From assembly GCA_905182035.1 (NCBI GenBank), contig CAJIZL010000021.1, positions 1 through 58,804 on the forward strand: a DNA stretch of 58,804 nt, read 5' to 3'. Every line of letters starts with the position of its first letter. Within the stretch, counting starts at the first letter, position 1. The stretch comes from Oceanospirillaceae bacterium ASP10-02a (GTDB lineage: Bacteria > Pseudomonadota > Gammaproteobacteria > Pseudomonadales > Balneatricaceae). The position numbers and the translations under genes are program-made. This document shows positions 54,936-58,804 of this stretch, piece after piece. The notes under the pieces are model-generated. The model saw only the letters and a list, made by a program, of their open reading frames with translations, made no database searches and was not told the origin of the DNA.

Positions 54936-55997
54936 ATGGCAACACAAGTGCCTACACAGACACCTGGACAAGTACCTATCAGTTTGGTTAGACCCGCTGA
55001 TCAGTCCATTGGTGCGGGAGATGCTCGCCATGCAGTCGAGCATGGTGGTCTATTGCGCAATCCTGGCATGGCGTTAGATTTACAACAGCTTGATAAAATT
55101 AGGGTTAATAAAAGTGCTATTGAGCGACGTTGTGCAGGTTACGGCGCCCGCCGCAGTATCAAAAAGCAACAGCAGGCGGCTTGGTTACTTAAGGCCATTA
55201 GCTTAATAGACCTTACAACACTGTCGGGTGACGATACACAAGACCGTGTTAAGCGTTTGTGCAGCAAGGCAAAAAAACCTGTTGGTACGGATTTACAGCG
55301 GCGTTTAGGTATTGAGTCACTAAATCTATCTACTGCTGCCGTTTGTGTGTACCACGAAATGCTTGGTGCGGCGTTCTCAAGTCTTGAAGGTACTGGTATT
55401 CACTTAGCCGCCGTTTCCACTGGATTCCCTGCTGGTCTGTCTCCATTGCCGCTACGCATTGCCGAAATCGAATACTCTGTAGCTGCTGGAGCTGATGAAA
55501 TTGATATTGTTATTAGTCGTAGGCATGTTTTAGAAGGCAATTGGCAATCCTTGTACGATGAAGTTAAAGCCTTCCGCAAGGCGTGTGGTTCAGCCCATTT
55601 AAAAACTATTTTAGCGACTGGAGAGTTAGGTAATCTGGCCAACGTTGCCAAAGCATCAATGGTTTGTATGATGGCTGGGGCAGATTTTATTAAAACCTCT
55701 ACTGGTAAAGAGACTGAAAATGCCACTTTGCCGGTCAGTTTGGTGATGGTGCGAATGATCCGAGAATATTACCAGCTCACGGGTTTTTATATTGGTTTTA
55801 AGCCTGCAGGTGGCGTGAGTGATAGTAAAACAGCATTGCTCTACATGACCATGATGCAAGAAGAGTTGGGTCGTCGTTGGTTAGAAGCAGATTTGTTTCG
55901 TTTTGGTGCCTCAAGCTTGCTGGGAGATATAGAACGCCAGCTAGATCATTATGACAGTGGCTACTACTCAACAGCTTATCGACACGCTTTGGCGTAA
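54936..55997 (+). CDS. deoC: Deoxyribose-phosphate aldolase, eukaryotic-type long form
   Basis: 353 residues, far longer than E. coli DeoC (259) and close to human DERA (318). An added N-terminus of about 40 residues precedes IERRCAGYGARRSIKKQQ and LIDLTTLSGDDTQDRVKRLC, which match the human-type enzyme. Schiff-base Lys in DFIKTSTGKETENAT and second Lys in IGFKPAGGVSDSKT are intact. It splits 2-deoxyribose 5-phosphate to acetaldehyde and glyceraldehyde 3-phosphate. The start directly abuts the regulator stop. The next gene would oxidise the aldehyde. Confidence 0.92.
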   Translation: MATQVPTQTPGQVPISLVRPADQSIGAGDARHAVEHGGLLRNPGMALDLQQLDKIRVNKSAIERRCAGYGARRSIKKQQQAAWLLKAISLIDLTTLSGDDTQDRVKRLCSKAKKPVGTDLQRRLGIESLNLSTAAVCVYHEMLGAAFSSLEGTGIHLAAVSTGFPAGLSPLPLRIAEIEYSVAAGADEIDIVISRRHVLEGNWQSLYDEVKAFRKACGSAHLKTILATGELGNLANVAKASMVCMMAGADFIKTSTGKETENATLPVSLVMVRMIREYYQLTGFYIGFKPAGGVSDSKTALLYMTMMQEELGRRWLEADLFRFGASSLLGDIERQLDHYDSGYYSTAYRHALA

Positions 55998-56018
55998 ATC
56001 AGGCATAGGATTTTTACC

Positions 56019-58409
56019 ATGACAAAGACGACATTAGCGCAAGATTTTCAACAGCTTAATTACAGCCAGGCCCTAGAAAGTGATAAGGAAGCGCAGGCGT
56101 GGTTGGAGCAAAATGAGCGTCGCTTTGGCCACTACATTGATGGCGCTTTTGTTGGTCAGGCAGATGCTACCCTAGTTGACGTTTATAACCCCGCCACCTC
56201 AGAGGTGTTGGCGCAGATCGAGGTAGCAACCAGCAAACAAATAGATTTAGCTATCGCTAGTGCTCGTAAAGCCCAACCAAGCTGGTGGGCCTTGGGAGGA
56301 CTTGGTCGTGCAAAAATACTTTATGCGTTGGCACGTAATTTACAAAAGTATGCTCGCTTAGCAGCTGTTTTAGAAACTATGGACAATGGTAAGCCTATCC
56401 GAGAAAGTAGAGATGCGGATATTCCTCTTGCTATTCGTCATTTTTATCACCACGCTGGCTGGGCAAAATTACAAGCTCAAGAGTTTCCAAACCATGGCCC
56501 AGTGGGCGTAGCCGCGCAGATTATTCCTTGGAATTTCCCTTTATTGATGTTGTCATGGAAGGTAGCTCCTGCCATCGCTATGGGTAATACCATTGTTATT
56601 AAACCTGCTGAACAAACGCCCTTAACGGCAATGTTGTTTGCCCAGCTTTGCCATGATTCCGGTGTGCCTAATGGTGTGGTGAATATTATTAACGGTGCTG
56701 GCGAAACAGGTGCAACCCTTGCTGCCCATCAAGGTGTAGACAAGGTTGCCTTTACTGGGTCTACGGCTGTGGGCCGAGCAATTCGTCTAGCTACAGCTGG
56801 CCAAGGTAAAAAGTTAACCTTGGAATTGGGTGGCAAGTCGGCCTTTATTGTTTTTGAAGATGCTGATTTAGATGCTGCTGTTGAAGGCTTGGTAGACTCG
56901 ATTTGGTTTAACCAAGGCGAGGTTTGCTGTGCTGGCTCGCGATTGCTGGTACAAGCACCAGTAGCGCAGGAGTTACACGCCAAACTAAAACAGCGTATGC
57001 AGCAGTTGCGCACAGGCTCGCCACTGGACAAATCTATAGATGTGGGTAGTTTAGTGAGCCAGCAGCAATTTAATCGAGTGAGCCAGTTGGTGACCCAAGG
57101 TTTGCAAGCTGGTGGTGAGCTATTTCAAGCGCATGCTCAAGACGCGACACAAAACTATTACCCTCCCACTTTGGTAACGGATGTTGATGCTAGTCATCCG
57201 CTGGTGCAAGAAGAAATATTTGGTCCTGTACTGGTCTCTATGACCTTCCGCACACAAGCCGAGGCTTTGGCTTTGGCGAACAATAGCCGCTATGGTTTAG
57301 CAGCTAGTGTTTGGAGTGAAAATATCAATCGTGCCATGGATGTGGCACCTAAAATCAAAGCCGGCGTGGTCTGGATAAACAACCACAATCAATTTGACGC
57401 ATCCTGCGGTTTTGGTGGTGTTAAGGAATCTGGTTTTGGGCGAGAGGGTGGCAAAGAAGGTTTATACGAATACTTAGCACCCACTGGACTAACAGCGCTG
57501 GATACGGCCACTGCACCAGCCTTTACCGCTAATGCATCTGCGCAATCAATGCTTAATGCCTCAGCCATTGACCGTACATTAAAGTTCTATGTGGCTGGCA
57601 AACAGGTAAGGCCAGACTCGGGCCATAGCCAAGCCTGTTACAACAAGGATGGTAGTGTAGCCGCTATGGTTGGTATCGGCGGTCGTAAGGATATCCGTAA
57701 TGCAGTATCGGGTGCATTAAAGGCGTCTTCGTGGACGCAGCAAACGGCCCATGGGCGTGCCCAGGTGATTTACTTTTTAGCAGAAAATCTATCACAACGA
57801 GAAAGTGAGTGGCTTGAACGATTACAAAAGGTCTGTGGCTATAGTCAAAGCCAAGCTCAGGCGGAGTTTGATGGGGCGATTTCCTGTCTCTTTACCTACG
57901 CTGCATGGGCAGACAAATACGATGGTGCGGTGCACAATGCGCCGTATCGTGGAGTCACCTTAGCTTTGCCTGAAGCTGTGGGAGTTATAGGATTAATTAC
58001 CCCTACGAATCAACCGCTTATTTCCACCATTGCAATTATGGCACCGGCCATTGCCATGGGGAATAGGGTGGTATTGATAGCGAGTGAAAGTTACCCAAGT
58101 ATTGCGCTAGAACTAGTGCAGGTGCTGGAAACTTCTGATATCCCTGCTGGTGTTGTTAATATAGTGGCTGGCCCAAAAGCGGACCTTGCCAACCACTTAG
58201 CAGGTCATGGCGAAGTTGATGCCATGTGGTGTTGGGCGGATGCCAGTATTAACAAACACGCTGAGCAGGCCAGTGTTACAGATTTAAAACGCATGTGGAC
58301 TCATTTGGAAACGGACCGAGATTGGCTTGATCCGCAACAGAGTGAAGGTTTGGAGTTTTTACACCAAGCTACACAAGTGAAAAATATTTGGACGCCATAC
58401 GGCGACTAA
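56019..58409 (+). CDS. Two-domain aldehyde dehydrogenase family protein
   Basis: 796 residues. Residues about 30-500 are a full ALDH: IPWNFPLLML, FTGSTAVGRAI, LELGGKSAFIV and the nucleophile pair Cys303-Cys304 in GEVCCAGSRLL. Residues about 530-796 are a second, partial ALDH-like domain (PTNQPLISTIAIMAPAIAMGN, SDIPAGVVNIVAG) that lacks the C-terminal catalytic half and its cysteine. This architecture is known next to long-form deoC and probably oxidises the acetaldehyde the aldolase makes. The two genes are 21 bases apart. Confidence 0.92.
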   Translation: MTKTTLAQDFQQLNYSQALESDKEAQAWLEQNERRFGHYIDGAFVGQADATLVDVYNPATSEVLAQIEVATSKQIDLAIASARKAQPSWWALGGLGRAKILYALARNLQKYARLAAVLETMDNGKPIRESRDADIPLAIRHFYHHAGWAKLQAQEFPNHGPVGVAAQIIPWNFPLLMLSWKVAPAIAMGNTIVIKPAEQTPLTAMLFAQLCHDSGVPNGVVNIINGAGETGATLAAHQGVDKVAFTGSTAVGRAIRLATAGQGKKLTLELGGKSAFIVFEDADLDAAVEGLVDSIWFNQGEVCCAGSRLLVQAPVAQELHAKLKQRMQQLRTGSPLDKSIDVGSLVSQQQFNRVSQLVTQGLQAGGELFQAHAQDATQNYYPPTLVTDVDASHPLVQEEIFGPVLVSMTFRTQAEALALANNSRYGLAASVWSENINRAMDVAPKIKAGVVWINNHNQFDASCGFGGVKESGFGREGGKEGLYEYLAPTGLTALDTATAPAFTANASAQSMLNASAIDRTLKFYVAGKQVRPDSGHSQACYNKDGSVAAMVGIGGRKDIRNAVSGALKASSWTQQTAHGRAQVIYFLAENLSQRESEWLERLQKVCGYSQSQAQAEFDGAISCLFTYAAWADKYDGAVHNAPYRGVTLALPEAVGVIGLITPTNQPLISTIAIMAPAIAMGNRVVLIASESYPSIALELVQVLETSDIPAGVVNIVAGPKADLANHLAGHGEVDAMWCWADASINKHAEQASVTDLKRMWTHLETDRDWLDPQQSEGLEFLHQATQVKNIWTPYGD

Positions 58410-58423
58410 TTAAAAAGAAGAAA

Positions 58424-58435
58424 CGGCTTAAGCCG
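58424..58435. other. Short palindrome after the aldehyde dehydrogenase gene
   Basis: CGGCTTAAGCCG, a perfect 12-base palindrome in the 51-base gap before the BMP-protein gene. Without a T-run it is not a convincing terminator; it may lower read-through or be chance. Confidence 0.3.
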
Positions 58436-58460
58436 ATTTAAGTAAACCCAGGAGAATGTA

Positions 58461-58790
58461 ATGAAGTTAAATAAAATCACCATGGCGATCGTGGCTGGCG
58501 CAGTTGCATTAACTGCAACCGTTGCCCAAGCAGACGTTAAACCAGCTGTTGTATATGACAAAGCCGGTAAGTTCGACAAGTCATTCAACGAAGCTGTTTT
58601 TAACGGCGTTAAACGTTTTACTGCTGATACAGGTATTAGTGTTCGTGAAGTAGAGCCAACTAACGAAGCCCAAGTTGAGCAAGGCCTTAAAAAGCTTGCT
58701 AAGCGTGGCAACAGCCCCATTGTTGCTGTAGGTTTCTCTTCAGCTAACGCTGTAAGTGCTGCAGCTCAGGCATACCCAGATACCAAGTTC
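58461..58790 (+). CDS. BMP-family ABC transporter substrate-binding protein (partial, cut by contig end)
   Basis: 110 residues of a periplasmic binding protein: signal peptide MKLNKITMAIVAGAVALTA plus TVAQA, then KPAVVYDKAGKFDKSFNEAV and KRGNSPIVAVGFSSANAVSAAA. Start at ATG 58461 with a CAGGAGAA ribosome site. BMP/Med-family proteins bind nucleosides and sit in nucleoside ABC importers, which fits the upstream deoxyribose aldolase genes. Translation beyond 58790 is adapter, not gene. Confidence 0.88.
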
Positions 58791-58804
58791 AGATCGGAAG
58801 AGCG
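58791..58804 (+). other. Sequencing adapter at the contig end
   Basis: The final 14 bases AGATCGGAAGAGCG equal the start of the Illumina TruSeq adapter. They interrupt the BMP gene after a normal coding run. This is artefact, not genome. Confidence 0.93.

Noticed and set aside
1-58804. tRNA, rRNA, CRISPR arrays, insertion sequences or phage genes
   Set aside because: Looked for in the gaps on both strands; no cloverleaf, regular spacer-repeat series, transposase motif or terminal inverted repeats were recognised.

Overview
The window looks like a stretch of chromosome from a marine-type gammaproteobacterium that lives partly on one-carbon and methylated nitrogen compounds. SrmB- and HrpB-type helicases, YaiI, MobA and a MobB-MoeA fusion point to Gammaproteobacteria. 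This is inferred from gene content only. No rRNA, tRNA, insertion sequence, phage gene or CRISPR array was recognised. The last 14 bases match the Illumina TruSeq adapter, so the right end is an assembly end.

Layout. 1-834: 3' part of a flotillin gene broken by an in-frame stop. 891-6011: sodium:solute symporter, N,N-dimethylformamidase (DMFase) large subunit and two tandem small-subunit paralogues. 6445-8490: iron-type alcohol dehydrogenase and AttM/BlcC-like lactonase. 8638-12248: Lrp-type regulator divergent from leuA, then an SrmB-like helicase. 12617-20537: NAD-dependent formate dehydrogenase (fused beta subunit, alpha subunit), yaiI, fdhD, mobA, a peptidase remnant, a nitrilase-family hydrolase and ynfA. 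20561-22387: MobB-MoeA fusion. 22575-27792: four-subunit sarcosine oxidase-type operon. 27991-33543: assorted genes, including an AT-rich head-to-head pair (HupE-like and DUF4198-like). 33851-38805: PotABCD-type ABC importer. 39158-42512: short-chain dehydrogenase, aldehyde dehydrogenase and 3-hydroxyisobutyrate dehydrogenase-like enzyme. 42534-45331: HrpB and a stand-alone Lrp ligand-binding domain. 45859-51667: Rieske oxygenase, then gamma-glutamylmethylamide synthetase and N-methylglutamate synthase (gmaS-mgsABC). 51847-53900: XRE-cupin regulator and an M20 amidohydrolase. 53943-58790: SorC-type regulator, eukaryotic-type deoxyribose-phosphate aldolase, two-domain aldehyde dehydrogenase and the start of a BMP-family binding protein.

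How the genes may work together (inference). DMFase would split dimethylformamide or a related N-formyl amide into formate and dimethylamine. The formate dehydrogenase and its molybdenum-cofactor genes would oxidise formate to CO2 with NADH. Methylamine would enter the N-methylglutamate pathway through GmaS and MgsABC. The sarcosine-oxidase-like operon could oxidise sarcosine, or act as the homologous N-methylglutamate dehydrogenase. The missing step is dimethylamine to methylamine. No recognised dimethylamine monooxygenase is present, and the Rieske oxygenase directly upstream of gmaS is the best local candidate for an N-demethylase.
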